64,000 nt of DNA from Vibrio lentus (GTDB taxonomy: Bacteria; Pseudomonadota; Gammaproteobacteria; Enterobacterales; Vibrionaceae): positions 558,001 through 622,000 of the forward strand of contig NZ_JAUFQE010000002.1 of NCBI RefSeq assembly GCF_030409755.1. The letters run 5' to 3'. The translations under genes were made by a program, and so were the position numbers. How positions within the stretch are numbered: position 1 is the first letter of the stretch; every line of letters starts with the position of its first letter. Positions 32,098 to 42,850 of this stretch are shown here, piece by piece. Under the pieces are notes generated by a model, which was given only the letters and a program-made list of their open reading frames with translations, was not told where the DNA came from and searched no databases.

Positions 32098-33247
32098 ATC
32101 TCGCATCAAAAGTGCCCTTGCTCATCGTCGCGAGCAAGGGTTAACTCGTCAACTTAAGGTGTTAGAAAACAGTAATGGCCCTTTGCTTACTAGCGAAGGT
32201 TCTAACTTCATTAATTTTTCGAGTAATGACTATTTAGGCTTGGCAAATGATCCTGAACTGGTCGATGCATGGCAAACCGGACTTTCCCAATATGGTGCCG
32301 GCAGTGCGGCATCGCCATTGGTCACGGGTTTTAGCCCTGCTCATCGAAATTTAGAGGCTCAGCTGTGTGAATGGCTTGGCTTTGAACGTGCCATTCTCTT
32401 TAGTTCTGGTTTCAGTGCTAATCAAGCTTTGTTGTTTTCTCTGCTCGATAAAGACGACTCTCTGTTGCAAGACAAACTTAACCACGCCTCTTTAATGGAA
32501 GCGGGGATACTTTCACCTGCAACCATGAAACGCTTTAAGCACAACGACACACAACATTTAGAGTCGCTATTGAGTCAAACTCCACAATCCTTGGTTGTGA
32601 CTGAGGGTGTGTTCAGCATGGATGGTGATCAAGCGCCTCTCAGTCAGATATCTAGCCTGACTAGTCAATACGACAGTTGGTTGGCGGTTGATGATGCCCA
32701 CGGTATTGGCGTATTAGGTGATAAAGGGGCAGGGAGCTGCAACGCCGCACAAATCTCACCTGATATCTTGGTGGTGACCTTTGGTAAAGCATTTGGCCTT
32801 TCTGGTGCTGCGATTCTTTGTTCGTCAGAAGTGGGTGATTACTTAACTCAGTTTGCTCGTCATCATGTGTATTCGACGGCGATGCCACCTTCACAAGCGG
32901 TGGCTTTGTCTCATGCGTGTCAGATGATTCAGACGCAAGAGTGGCGTCGAGAGAAGCTCATGGAATTAGGTGCGCTCTATGCGGAGCAAATGAGTGGTGT
33001 GAATGGTTTTATTGATACTCAGACTCCGATTAAGCCATTTGTGATTGGTGAAGCCCAAGCCGCGCTTTCTATTGCAGAAGAGTTGAAGCATAAACAAGTT
33101 TGGGTAACGGCGATCAGGCCACCAACCGTGGCTACTGGGACAGCTCGTTTGCGTATTACTTTAACGGCCAACCACAGTCAGAAGCAGGTTCTTCAGTTAA
33201 CCAGCTCGTTGCTTAAAGCAATAGAGTTAAATAGTGAGGCTCAGTAA
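32084..33247 (+). CDS. bioF: BioF, 8-amino-7-oxononanoate synthase
   Basis: BioF condenses pimeloyl-ACP with alanine, using PLP. It has 387 residues from the ATG at 32084, which overlaps the end of bioB and implies coupled translation; an upstream frame extension exists but has no support. Motifs are [10 protein letters not shown] near the N-terminus, [11 protein letters not shown], and [14 protein letters not shown] with the PLP lysine. It abuts bioC directly. Confidence 0.94.
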   Translation: MPLFKSRIKSALAHRREQGLTRQLKVLENSNGPLLTSEGSNFINFSSNDYLGLANDPELVDAWQTGLSQYGAGSAASPLVTGFSPAHRNLEAQLCEWLGFERAILFSSGFSANQALLFSLLDKDDSLLQDKLNHASLMEAGILSPATMKRFKHNDTQHLESLLSQTPQSLVVTEGVFSMDGDQAPLSQISSLTSQYDSWLAVDDAHGIGVLGDKGAGSCNAAQISPDILVVTFGKAFGLSGAAILCSSEVGDYLTQFARHHVYSTAMPPSQAVALSHACQMIQTQEWRREKLMELGALYAEQMSGVNGFIDTQTPIKPFVIGEAQAALSIAEELKHKQVWVTAIRPPTVATGTARLRITLTANHSQKQVLQLTSSLLKAIELNSEAQ

Positions 33248-34051
33248 ATGTCACAAGAAGCAGTAGTGGATAATTACGTAGGCCAAGATAAGAGTGCTAT
33301 TGCCGAAGCTTTCGGTAAAGCAGCAACAACCTATGACAAACACGCTGAATTTCAGCGCGACGTAGGCCACCGACTATTGGATAAGCTACCGAGTGACCTC
33401 TCTGGGTTAAAGGTGCTCGATCTAGGTTGTGGTACAGGGTATTTCTCTGAACAGTTAGTTAAGCGAGGTGCTGCAGTAGTATGCGCTGACCTTTCCAATG
33501 GAATGTTGGACGAAGCAAAACAACGCTGTGGTGCATCTGTCTCTTTATATCAACAAGCCGATGCCGAGCAATTACCGTTTGAAGACGGGCACTTTGACAT
33601 CGCTTTTTCTAGCCTTGCGTTGCAATGGTGTGACGACTTGTCGTCGCCTTTGAGAGAGATGAAGCGTGTTACAGCGGTTGGTGGACGTGTTATTTTCTCA
33701 ACTTTGCTTGATGGATCACTGTTTGAACTGAAAAAGTCGTGGTCCAAAATTGACGCACATCAACACGTTAACCATTTTATTACAATCAATCAGGTAAAAA
33801 TTGCGTTAGCGCAATCTAGCTGTACGACTCATCAACTAGACTTGCCCACCATCACCGTTTGGTACGACACTGCGTTTGAACTGATGCGCGACCTTAAAGG
33901 TATCGGCGCTAATCACGTAAGTGGTCGCTCACAAGGTTTAACAAGTCGCCGTATGTTGCAGCTTGTTGAACGGGAATATCGAGAGTTTAAAAACCATCAA
34001 GGTTTCTTGCCAGCAACATATCAAGTTTGTTTAGGGGTTATTCAATTATGA
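33248..34051 (+). CDS. bioC: BioC, malonyl-ACP O-methyltransferase
   Basis: BioC methylates malonyl-ACP so that fatty-acid synthesis can build the pimeloyl chain. It has 267 residues. SAM motif [10 protein letters not shown] lies at residues 56-64, with [16 protein letters not shown] before it as in other BioC proteins. The ATG follows the bioF stop with no gap, and its own stop overlaps the bioD start (ATGA). No BioH-type esterase gene lies in this cluster; bioH or an equivalent is expected elsewhere. Confidence 0.93.
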   Translation: MSQEAVVDNYVGQDKSAIAEAFGKAATTYDKHAEFQRDVGHRLLDKLPSDLSGLKVLDLGCGTGYFSEQLVKRGAAVVCADLSNGMLDEAKQRCGASVSLYQQADAEQLPFEDGHFDIAFSSLALQWCDDLSSPLREMKRVTAVGGRVIFSTLLDGSLFELKKSWSKIDAHQHVNHFITINQVKIALAQSSCTTHQLDLPTITVWYDTAFELMRDLKGIGANHVSGRSQGLTSRRMLQLVEREYREFKNHQGFLPATYQVCLGVIQL

Positions 34052-34731
34052 TTGATGCATTATTCATTGCAGGTACGGATACCGAAGTGGGAAAAACTGT
34101 GGTTTCAAAAGCGATTCTTCAAGCTTTGGCCGCACAAGATTTATCAACAATTGGCTACAAGCCAGTTGCTGCGGGGTGTGAACAATACCCTGAAGGGTTA
34201 CGTAACAGTGACGCGCTGCATCTTCAAGAAGCGGCGACGCAAGATGTTGCTTACGAAGACGTTAACCCGTACGCGTTGCTATTACCATCATCACCGCATA
34301 TCGCAGCTAAGCATGACGGTGTCGTGGTTGATGAAGCGGTATTATCAGCAAAGTTAGAAGAGCATAAACAGAATTCAGACATCGTTTTAGTTGAAGGTGC
34401 TGGTGGCTGGCGTGTTCCGGTTTCAGACGATGAATACTTGTCTAGCTGGGTTAAGAAAGAGCAGCTTCCAGTCGTACTGACTGTGGGTATTAAGCTTGGC
34501 TGTTTGAGCCACGCTTTGTTAACCGCAGAAGCGATTCGTGCAGATGGTCTAAACCTAGTAGGTTGGGTTGCTAACCGTATTAATCCAGGCACTGAGCACT
34601 ATGCTGATATTATTGCGATGTTGGAAGACAAGCTAGGCGCGCCAAAACTGGGTGAGATCCCTTACGTGCCAAAAGCTAAGTCTAAGAACATTGGTAAGTA
34701 CATTAATGTACAGCCATTGCTTGAACTCTAA
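34048..34731 (+). CDS. bioD: BioD, dethiobiotin synthetase
   Basis: BioD closes the ureido ring of dethiobiotin using ATP and CO2. It has 227 residues from the ATG at 34048, which overlaps the bioC stop by four bases. The P-loop GTDTEVGKT spans residues 9-17, and [12 protein letters not shown] is a further family motif. AGGGG about ten bases upstream serves as ribosome binding site. It is the last gene of bioBFCD and is followed by a terminator. Confidence 0.95.
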   Translation: MIDALFIAGTDTEVGKTVVSKAILQALAAQDLSTIGYKPVAAGCEQYPEGLRNSDALHLQEAATQDVAYEDVNPYALLLPSSPHIAAKHDGVVVDEAVLSAKLEEHKQNSDIVLVEGAGGWRVPVSDDEYLSSWVKKEQLPVVLTVGIKLGCLSHALLTAEAIRADGLNLVGWVANRINPGTEHYADIIAMLEDKLGAPKLGEIPYVPKAKSKNIGKYINVQPLLEL

Positions 34732-34755
34732 GTTTCAAGTTATGCGTTAAACAAG

Positions 34756-34781
34756 AAAAGGGCTGCGATTGCAGCCCTTTT
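34756..34781 (+). terminator. Intrinsic terminator after bioD
   Basis: The stem AAAAGGGCTGC / GCAGCCCTTTT with a four-base loop ends the biotin operon. Confidence 0.85.
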
Positions 34782-34845
34782 GCTATGTTAAGCCTTTGAC
34801 CATAAGTTGATGAACAACCGGTCTTTTAATCCAGCAAGCTTGGGA

Positions 34846-35013
34846 TTAATGTTCTTTTGTAAGTCCCATTAGTGCTTGCTGTGTTTCTGTGATTTTTGTC
34901 TGTGCCGTTTGCGGTGTTAGGATTCCAATCTGCTTTTTCGCTTCTTCTTCAGTAATCCCTAGGTGACAGCACAGTAAATCGATAGCCATTTGAGTGTTAG
35001 TACCTTCAACCAT
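34846..35013 (-). CDS. Small conserved-looking protein, 55 residues, function unknown
   Basis: The ATG at 35013 has a good ribosome binding site (AAGGGAA, six to seven bases upstream) and gives 55 residues; a further in-frame ATG seven codons upstream is less likely. The protein is acidic-polar and helical, with two adjacent Cys (LLCCHLG) and the segment GITEEEAKKQIGILTP. I do not recognise a named family. It lies between the bioD terminator and htpX, on the opposite strand to both. Confidence 0.6.
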   Translation of the reverse strand: MVEGTNTQMAIDLLCCHLGITEEEAKKQIGILTPQTAQTKITETQQALMGLTKEH

Positions 35014-35162
35014 GATCGTTCCCTTTTTGTACATGGACTAGCCAATAAATCATCTGAGGTCACTGTAAACGGATTGTTATATCGACACCATACGACTTAG
35101 GTCTAATAGACCGCGATTAACTCAGCTACAATCTCGTAATCAAATGTTGCAATTTAATGCTT

Positions 35163-35219
35163 AACCTTGTTTTCTTAATCTAAGACTATATGTATAAGTA
35201 AGTATAAGTCTTCAAGGTT
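35163..35219. repeat. Imperfect palindrome upstream of htpX
   Basis: AACCTTG (35163-35169) pairs with CAAGGTT (35213-35219), enclosing AAGACT / AGTCTT and further AT-rich complementarity. No T-run follows. It may be part of the htpX promoter or 5' UTR. Confidence 0.4.
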
Positions 35220-35290
35220 GGAATAAATTGCTGTCTGCCTTGTCTATAACAATAAGTTTTATAAAAACAGCTTTCATGCGGAGATAAGTA

Positions 35291-36154
35291 ATGAAGCGAG
35301 TAATGTTGTTCCTTGCAACCAACCTTGCGGTTGTATTGGTACTAAGTGTTGTTCTTAATATTGTATATGCAGTCACAGGTATGCAACCAGGAAGCCTCTC
35401 AGGCTTGCTGTTAATGGCTGCGGTATTTGGCTTTGGTGGCTCATTCATCTCATTAATGATGTCAAAGAAAATGGCGCTACGCTCAGTAGGCGGCATGGTC
35501 ATTGAAAGCCCACGTAACGAAACAGAACATTGGTTGATGGAGACGGTAAGCCGTCAAGCTCAACAAGTTGGTATTGGTATGCCAACAGTGGCGATCTATG
35601 ACTCGCCAGACATCAACGCATTCGCAACAGGTGCTAAGCGTGACGATTCATTGGTAGCGGTATCAACAGGCCTGCTACACAACATGACGCGTGACGAAGC
35701 TGAAGCGGTATTAGCGCATGAAGTTAGCCACATCGCGAATGGTGACATGGTGACGATGACTCTAATGCAAGGTGTCGTGAACACGTTCGTTATCTTCCTA
35801 TCTCGTTTCATCGCCAACATTGTTGCGTCGAATGACAACGAAGAAGAGGGTGGCAGCAACATGATGGTGTACTTCGGTGTGTCTATGGTGTTGGAATTGG
35901 TATTTGGTTTCTTAGCGAGCTTCATTACGATGTGGTACAGCCGTCATCGTGAATTCCATGCCGATGCAGGTGCAGCAAACCTAGTGGGTAAAGAGAAGAT
36001 GATTGCAGCGCTAGAGCGTCTAAAGGTGAGCCACGAGCCACAACTAGAAGGTTCTATGATGGCGTTTGGTATCAACGGCAAGAAATCGCTTACTGAGCTA
36101 CTAATGAGCCACCCGCCACTAGATAAGCGTATCGCGTCTCTACGTAACATGTAG
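35291..36154 (+). CDS. htpX: HtpX, membrane zinc metalloprotease
   Basis: HtpX is an inner-membrane M48 protease for misfolded membrane proteins, in E. coli under Cpx and heat-shock control. It has 287 residues. The zinc site HEVSH is at residues 143-147, with the third ligand Glu in [10 protein letters not shown] further on. Membrane helices lie at about 5-27, 34-55, 157-180 and 192-216. The 5' region (35163-35219) contains an imperfect palindrome. A strong terminator follows. Confidence 0.95.
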   Translation: MKRVMLFLATNLAVVLVLSVVLNIVYAVTGMQPGSLSGLLLMAAVFGFGGSFISLMMSKKMALRSVGGMVIESPRNETEHWLMETVSRQAQQVGIGMPTVAIYDSPDINAFATGAKRDDSLVAVSTGLLHNMTRDEAEAVLAHEVSHIANGDMVTMTLMQGVVNTFVIFLSRFIANIVASNDNEEEGGSNMMVYFGVSMVLELVFGFLASFITMWYSRHREFHADAGAANLVGKEKMIAALERLKVSHEPQLEGSMMAFGINGKKSLTELLMSHPPLDKRIASLRNM

Positions 36155-36195
36155 TCGCAACGTATTCTGTCGTCGCTAGTCGACAAGAGACCTTT

Positions 36196-36223
36196 GAAAG
36201 GCTTCCTTCGGGAGGCCTTTTTT
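36196..36223 (+). terminator. Intrinsic terminator after htpX
   Basis: The stem AAAGGCTTCC / GGAGGCCTTT with loop TTCG is followed by T's. Confidence 0.88.
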
Positions 36224-36361
36224 GATCTTGGCGTTTAAGGATGTTTCTCTAATATGGTTTGCAGTATTCGAATAGGGGAGGCTAGTTGGAAAAGTCAGGT
36301 TTGATTGACGACTGTTGTTTTACTTAGGGACTATTGTTCGAAACATTTGTTCATACGCAAC

Positions 36362-36389
36362 AAAAAGGCTTCCACATGGGAAGCCTTAG
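36362..36389 (-). terminator. Terminator of purB
   Basis: AAGGCTTCC / GGAAGCCTT forms a stem. On the minus strand it is followed by a T-run, 28 bases beyond the purB stop. Confidence 0.8.
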
Positions 36390-36416
36390 TCAATTCTGTG
36401 ATTCGAAATTCGAATC

Positions 36417-37854
<1,438 letters not shown>

Positions 37855-37861
37855 GCATATT

Positions 37862-37877
37862 GCGCAATCGTTTGCGT
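37862..37877. promoter_or_regulatory. PurR operator upstream of purB
   Basis: The minus strand reads ACGCAAACGATTGCGC, one or two bases away from the PurR consensus ACGCAAACGTTTGCGT. It lies just upstream of the purB -35. PurR repression of purB is known in E. coli, although there the site is inside the gene. Confidence 0.75.
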
Positions 37878-37892
37878 GAGAGTTGTATTGGT

Positions 37893-37924
37893 ACAAAAAA
37901 CAAGCTCGCGACAAGGCGCGAGCT
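37893..37924 (-). terminator. Terminator after hflD
   Basis: AGCTCGCG / CGCGAGCT pairs; on the minus strand it is followed by a T-rich tract. It lies just after the hflD stop and before the purB promoter. Confidence 0.75.
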
Positions 37925-37930
37925 AATAAA

Positions 37931-38548
37931 TTACATGCGAGCTAGCAGGATTTGAGCCTGCTCGATCATTTTTTTGCGACCGAAGATAAGGTGGCGACGT
38001 TTGCCGCCAACTTGACGCCACAAAACAGCGCTTCGAATGCCTGATAACAGCAGGGCACGAACCTTATGTTGGCTCGATGTCTGTTGAAGTACGGCTGGCG
38101 TACCAGAAACCTGAATACGAGGGCCAATAGGGCTCACTACATCTAAGTAGATGCTCGCAAGGTTGCTGATCATTTGCTCATCAAACAGATCGAAGTGCTC
38201 AGTTTGACGCTCTGCGGTTTGAATACGATCGCCAAGCTGTGACATAGAGTCATTGCGAGCAGATAGTTTACGTTCAAGCGCCATCAAGCTGATGATGTAG
38301 CGAGTAATGTCGCTACCAGCAGGAGTACTGTCGATACCCTTTACTAAGCATTCAAGGCCTAGCTTTAGGTTCGCCTCACGGCCAAATACACCCACAGTGT
38401 TCGCTGGGTTAGTATTTAAAATGGCATTGAGTGAAGCTTCGAAGGCATCTTTATCACAACGGCCGTCTTTCGCTACTTGTTGAACCAAAGCCACAGCTTG
38501 GCAAATTCCAGCGAAAGCAATAGTACGGTCATAAAGTGTATTAGCCAC
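37931..38548 (-). CDS. hflD: HflD, lysogenization regulator homologue
   Basis: A 205-residue HflD-family protein, mostly helical. In E. coli HflD binds lambda CII at the membrane and favours its degradation; its host role is unclear. Family segments are [19 protein letters not shown] at the start, [20 protein letters not shown], and [20 protein letters not shown] near the C-terminus. It lies downstream of mnmA with a gap of 48 bases, so the two are probably cotranscribed. Confidence 0.92.
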   Translation of the reverse strand: MANTLYDRTIAFAGICQAVALVQQVAKDGRCDKDAFEASLNAILNTNPANTVGVFGREANLKLGLECLVKGIDSTPAGSDITRYIISLMALERKLSARNDSMSQLGDRIQTAERQTEHFDLFDEQMISNLASIYLDVVSPIGPRIQVSGTPAVLQQTSSQHKVRALLLSGIRSAVLWRQVGGKRRHLIFGRKKMIEQAQILLARM

Positions 38549-38596
38549 GTAGTAACTCCTAGTTGTTTTCTATCGTTTGTTGTTCGTTCGATTCGA

Positions 38597-39733
38597 TTAG
38601 ATGCGTTTTTCGATGATACCACCACCAAGACATACTTCATCTTGGTAGAACACAGCCGACTGGCCTGGTGTTACAGCGATTTGCGGCTCATCGAAGATAA
38701 CCTTAATGTTATCATCGTCAATTGGGATGATTGTACAAGGAATATCGATCTGACGGTAACGTGTTTTTACCGTGCATGTCATAACTTCAGTAATTGGTGT
38801 GCGATTAACCCAATGAAGCTGAGATGCGAACAAACCTTCTGATTTAAGAAGCGGATGGTCTTTACCTTGAACCGCGATCAGAACGTTACGCTTAAGATCT
38901 TTTTCACCAACAAACCATGGTTCTTCGTTACCGCCGCCACCTTTAGTGCCGCCAATATGAAGACCTTTACGTTGACCCAAAGTGTGGTACATCAAGCCTT
39001 GGTGTTGACCAATCACTTGGCCTTCAGGTGTCTCGATATTACCCGGTTGAGCAGGTAGGTATTTGCCTAAGAACTCCGTGAATTTACGCTCACCGATAAA
39101 GCAGATACCGGTAGAGTCTTTTTTCTTCGCAGTGATCAAGTCTTGCTCTTCAGCAATACGGCGCACTTCAGGCTTCTCTAATTCACCCACAGGGAATAGG
39201 CTGCGTGCCACTTGATCTGAACTTAGCGTGTATAGGAAATAGCTTTGGTCTTTATTGCTGTCTAGGCCACGTAGCATTTCTGGTTTCACGCCAGCGTCTA
39301 GCTCTTCTTGAGTTGGGAAAGTACGACGAACGTAATGACCCATAGCAATGTAGTCTGCGTCTAATACTTCGTCCGCAAACTCTAAGAATGCTTTGAATTT
39401 GATTTCTTTGTTACAAAGGATATCTGGGTTCGGTGTACGACCCGCTTTGTATTCTTCAAGAAAGTACTCGAATACATTATCCCAGTACTCAGCTGCAAAA
39501 TTGATAGTGTGAAGGTGGATACCTAACTTGTCACATACCGCTTGAGCATCAGCAAGGTCTTCAGCTGCCGTGCAGTATTCTTCGTTATCGTCTTCTTCCC
39601 AGTTTTTCATGAAAAGGCCTTCTACCTGATAGCCTTGTTGCTGAAGAAGATACGCCGATACTGACGAATCTACACCGCCGGACATACCGACAATTACTTT
39701 CTTTTCGCTGTTTCCAGAGCTGATATCTGACAT
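38597..39733 (-). CDS. mnmA: MnmA, tRNA-specific 2-thiouridylase
   Basis: MnmA makes s2U34 in the anticodons of Lys, Glu and Gln tRNAs. It has 378 residues. The PP-loop GMSGGVDSS lies at residues 16-24. The two catalytic cysteines are in [10 protein letters not shown] (near residue 107) and [12 protein letters not shown] (near 207). AGRTPNP before the first one is a family mark. It is the first gene of mnmA-hflD. Confidence 0.96.
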   Translation of the reverse strand: MSDISSGNSEKKVIVGMSGGVDSSVSAYLLQQQGYQVEGLFMKNWEEDDNEEYCTAAEDLADAQAVCDKLGIHLHTINFAAEYWDNVFEYFLEEYKAGRTPNPDILCNKEIKFKAFLEFADEVLDADYIAMGHYVRRTFPTQEELDAGVKPEMLRGLDSNKDQSYFLYTLSSDQVARSLFPVGELEKPEVRRIAEEQDLITAKKKDSTGICFIGERKFTEFLGKYLPAQPGNIETPEGQVIGQHQGLMYHTLGQRKGLHIGGTKGGGGNEEPWFVGEKDLKRNVLIAVQGKDHPLLKSEGLFASQLHWVNRTPITEVMTCTVKTRYRQIDIPCTIIPIDDDNIKVIFDEPQIAVTPGQSAVFYQDEVCLGGGIIEKRI

Positions 39734-39936
39734 GTCTAAACACCGTTACTATTACTTGGTCGCAGATTCTAACAGAAAGAGAAACACCGTGACAGATCCG
39801 AGACCGGAATCACAGTTTCATTTGCACAAATATTGCGCTGACTTCGTTAGAGAATCGCATGAACGCGAGGAGACTCGCTAGGATGTCAGATCTATATGTG
39901 GCATAGTCGCTCGAAATCCAAGACCTGAGATAAAAA

Positions 39937-40206
39937 ATGTCTGAACAAAATGAGTTTATGCAAGAAGAACAGTTGATCGAGATTATCGAGAACCAACTTG
40001 AAGATGGCCAACCTGTGAAAGTGAAAGAGACGCTGATGCGTTTAATGATGACAGGTACTCCTCGTGAAGAGGCAATTGCTGCAATGGCATGTGCATTGGC
40101 AATTGAAGTATTTGACGTGATGAAAAACGGCGCTGAGTTTAATCAAAAACGTTACGCCGAGCATTTAGGCATGCTGCCTGATTTAAGCTTTATGGAAGGT
40201 GAATAA
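39937..40206 (+). CDS. Conserved small acidic protein, 89 residues, function unknown
   Basis: A wholly helical, acidic protein (MSEQNEFMQEEQLIEIIENQ...) with the central block VKETLMRLMMTGTPREEAI and the C-terminus LGMLPDLSFMEGE. I recognise it as a type found in Vibrio but cannot name a domain or function. It lies 100 bases upstream of gsk. A PurR-like palindrome lies between them, so it is probably transcribed separately from gsk. Confidence 0.7.
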   Translation: MSEQNEFMQEEQLIEIIENQLEDGQPVKVKETLMRLMMTGTPREEAIAAMACALAIEVFDVMKNGAEFNQKRYAEHLGMLPDLSFMEGE

Positions 40207-40216
40207 AAAAATAGCC

Positions 40217-40232
40217 TAGCAAACGTTTGCTA
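40217..40232. promoter_or_regulatory. PurR-like palindrome upstream of gsk
   Basis: TAGCAAACGTTTGCTA is a perfect 16-base palindrome and contains the PurR core GCAAACGTTTGC. It lies 77 bases before the gsk start. The core is also shared by some other LacI-family operators, so PurR itself is inferred from the purine-related neighbour. Confidence 0.6.
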
Positions 40233-40308
40233 TAGTTTGAAAGATTGCCGCGTTAAATATAGCGCGGTAGAATCCGCCACCTATTTCCCCTTGACTTAGA
40301 CTAGCCTT

Positions 40309-41613
40309 ATGAAATTCCCTGGACAACGTAAATCAAAGCACTATTTTCCGGTTCACGCTCGTGATCCTTTAGTAAGCCAAGCTCAAACTAGCAAAAGAAT
40401 GTCACGTACTCATATTATCGGTATTGACCAAACTTTGGTGGATATTGAAGCGAAAGTGAGTTCTGAGCTAATCGAAAAATATGGCCTAAGTAAGGGACAC
40501 TCACTGGTTATCGGTGATGAAGCTGCTGAATCCTTATATCAAGAATTAAAAGAACAGTGCCTGATCACTAATGAATACGCTGGTGGTACGATCGGTAACA
40601 CATTACACAATTACTCAGTATTGGCGGATGACCGTTCAACACTGTTAGGTGTAATGAGCCAAGATATTAAAATTGGTAGCTACGGTTACCGCTATTTATG
40701 TAATACATCAAGCAGAATGGATCTGAACCATTTACAAGGGGTAGATGGCGCAATTGGTCGTTGCTTTGCATTAATTACAGAAGATGGTGAACGTACTTTC
40801 GCAATTAGCGAAGGACAAATGAACCAATTAAAACCAGAGAGCATTCCTGAGAAAATCTTCAAAAGTGCTTCTGCTTTAGTATTAACAGCGTATCTAGTTC
40901 GTTGTAAGCCAGGCGACCCTATGCCTGAAGCAACAATGAAAGCTATTGAATACGCGAAGAAATACGATGTGCCTGTTGTTTTAACACTTGGTACTAAATT
41001 CGTTATTCAAGATGACCCAGAGTTCTGGAAAGATTTCCTGGAACAGCACGTAACCGTTGTTGCAATGAATGAAGACGAAGCTGAAGCCTTAACAGGTGAA
41101 AGCGATCCTCTTGCTGCTTCGGACAAAGCACTCGATTGGGTAGACTTGGTTCTATGTACGGCAGGCCCTGTTGGCTTGTTTATGGCGGGTTACACTGAAG
41201 ACGCTGTGAAGCGTGAAACGTCATTACCGTTGCTACCAGGCTCAATTGCTGAATTTAACCGCTATGAATTTAGCCGTCCTGCGCATAAAGACTTATGTGA
41301 CAACCCAACGAAGATCTATTCGCATATTGCCCCTTACATGGGTGGTCCAGAAAAGATCAAAAATACCAATGGTGCAGGGGATGCGGCGTTGTCGGCTTTA
41401 TTGCATGATATGGCTGCAAATAAATATCATAAAGAAAATGTGCCGAACTCTAGCAAGCATCAACATGCATTTTTAACGTATTCATCTTTTTCACAAGTTT
41501 GCAAATATTCAAACCGTGCAAGTTATGAAGTGTTGGTTCAGCACTCACCACGCTTGTCTCGCGGCCTTCCTGAAAGAGAAGATAGCCTAGAAGAAGCATA
41601 CTGGGAAAGATAA
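40309..41613 (+). CDS. gsk: Inosine-guanosine kinase
   Basis: Gsk phosphorylates inosine and guanosine in purine salvage. It has 434 residues and belongs to the PfkB/ribokinase fold. The C-terminal anion-hole segment KNTNGAGDAALSALLHDM is near residues 353-370, with the catalytic Asp in GAGD. NEYAGGTIGNTLHNYSVLAD is near the N-terminus. The N-terminus (MKFPGQRKSKHYFPV) is as in other Gsk proteins. It is preceded by a PurR-like palindrome. Confidence 0.94.
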   Translation: MKFPGQRKSKHYFPVHARDPLVSQAQTSKRMSRTHIIGIDQTLVDIEAKVSSELIEKYGLSKGHSLVIGDEAAESLYQELKEQCLITNEYAGGTIGNTLHNYSVLADDRSTLLGVMSQDIKIGSYGYRYLCNTSSRMDLNHLQGVDGAIGRCFALITEDGERTFAISEGQMNQLKPESIPEKIFKSASALVLTAYLVRCKPGDPMPEATMKAIEYAKKYDVPVVLTLGTKFVIQDDPEFWKDFLEQHVTVVAMNEDEAEALTGESDPLAASDKALDWVDLVLCTAGPVGLFMAGYTEDAVKRETSLPLLPGSIAEFNRYEFSRPAHKDLCDNPTKIYSHIAPYMGGPEKIKNTNGAGDAALSALLHDMAANKYHKENVPNSSKHQHAFLTYSSFSQVCKYSNRASYEVLVQHSPRLSRGLPEREDSLEEAYWER

Positions 41614-41656
41614 GATATTTTTATCGTTCTCATTTATATTTCTAATAGCGAAATAT

Positions 41657-41685
41657 AAAAAAGGCTCCGAAAGGAGCCTTTTTTG
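41657..41685. terminator. Bidirectional terminator between gsk and hns
   Basis: The stem AAAAAGGCTCC / GGAGCCTTTTT with loop GAAA stands between the two convergent genes. Confidence 0.9.
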
Positions 41686-41785
41686 TTTCTGAACATATTG
41701 AAGCCGTAAATAATACTTTAGTCGACCTTAATATTAATTCTATTGCTTAGCGTGTAATTGATTACCCACTAAGTAAACTAAATGT

Positions 41786-42196
41786 TTAGATAGCAAACTC
41801 TTCTAGAGATTTACCAGCATCTAGTTGTTCTTGGATAGCTGAAGGCGTACGACCTTGACCTGTCCAAGTTTTCTCATCGCCATTGCCATCTACATATTTG
41901 TATTTAGCTGGACGAGGAGCACGTTTAGCTTTTGCTGTTTTTGTTTTTGCTTCACCAGAAAGCGCAGCAATAAGATCAGCAACATCGATGCCGTCTTTTG
42001 CAATTTGTTCAGCAATAGCAGAAAGCTTAGCTTCTTGCTCTGCTTTAGCAGCTTGTTCTTCAGCTTCAGACTCTTGACGCTCTTGTACAACAATAGTTAG
42101 CTTGTCTAGTGCTTCTTCAAGTTGCTCAAGAGTTAATTCACGTGAGAATGCGCGAAGGCTACGGATATTCAATAAAGTTTTTGTTAATTCAGACAT
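41786..42196 (-). CDS. hns: H-NS-family nucleoid protein
   Basis: A 136-residue H-NS (VicH-type) protein that silences AT-rich and horizontally acquired DNA. I use the ATG at 42196 because MSELTKTLLNIRSLRAFSRE is the family N-terminus; five further codons upstream are in frame. The N-terminal oligomerisation coiled coil spans about residues 1-65. The linker is basic. The C-terminal DNA-binding domain carries TWTGQGRTPSAIQEQL, including the QGR AT-hook-like loop. Confidence 0.95.
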   Translation of the reverse strand: MSELTKTLLNIRSLRAFSRELTLEQLEEALDKLTIVVQERQESEAEEQAAKAEQEAKLSAIAEQIAKDGIDVADLIAALSGEAKTKTAKAKRAPRPAKYKYVDGNGDEKTWTGQGRTPSAIQEQLDAGKSLEEFAI

Positions 42197-42211
42197 GATA
42201 TTTTCCATCAA

Positions 42212-42563
42212 GGTAAACTAAATAATCTTCCTAATAATAAACAGAGCCTAGGAATAAAACAAATAGTATTTCTTGTATTGGTTATTTAAATATAAAAGTG
42301 AGATGAATAGTTGAAAAAGAAACGACTCACTTTTGATGAATTTATAATAATTATTAAGATTTTCTTAAAAATCGATATGTGACTGGTGGAGTAATTGCTT
42401 TCTGTAGACTATTTTTGTATTGATTAGTTCATTAACAAAACCCTATTTTTCTCGGAATGATATGTTGCATTGTTGCTCTTGATGAGTACAATTGCGGCTA
42501 CCTGATGCGATGCTTTGGTTAATTTGTTGTTAAACTCTGGTTTACACGGTTAATAATGTTATC
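42212..42563. other. AT-rich hns promoter region
   Basis: About 350 bases without a gene. The half nearest hns is strongly AT-rich, which fits autorepression by H-NS. The other half must hold the promoter of the riboswitch transcript, but I cannot place it with confidence. Confidence 0.45.
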
Positions 42564-42736
42564 GCACGTAGAGGTGCAATTATAAAAAGTAGTTTTCGTT
42601 GGGGTGATGCCAATGAACGGGAATGAAAGGTCTAATTGCCGAAGTAAATTGTATATCTAAGCAATTTGCTGGGGTTGTGCTCAATAGGTACAACACTGCC
42701 ATAGTCTTAATTTTAAACTATGGAGCGCTACTGTAG
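42564..42736 (+). promoter_or_regulatory. Lysine riboswitch aptamer (L box)
   Basis: Conserved L-box pieces occur in order: GTAGAGGTGC at 42568, the P2 region, GCCGAAG (about 42638), GCTGGG, GTTGT / ACAAC (P4), CCATAGT / ACTATGG (P5, ending near 42723) and AGCGCTACTG closing the aptamer at about 42734. Downstream candidates for the expression platform are the hairpin GGGTGAAGTGTTCACTTCCC at 42741-42760 and CTTGATA / TATCAAG at 42782-42800, each followed by a modest T-rich stretch. It lies before the NhaC-type gene. Confidence 0.92.
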
Positions 42737-42850
42737 GGTTGGGTGAAGTGTTCACTTCCCTTTCGCTTAGTTCAACATGAGCTTGATAAGTCGTATCAAG
42801 TTTGTCTGCAGTAGATCTCTAGCCAAATAAAAAACTGGTTTTTGAAGATC

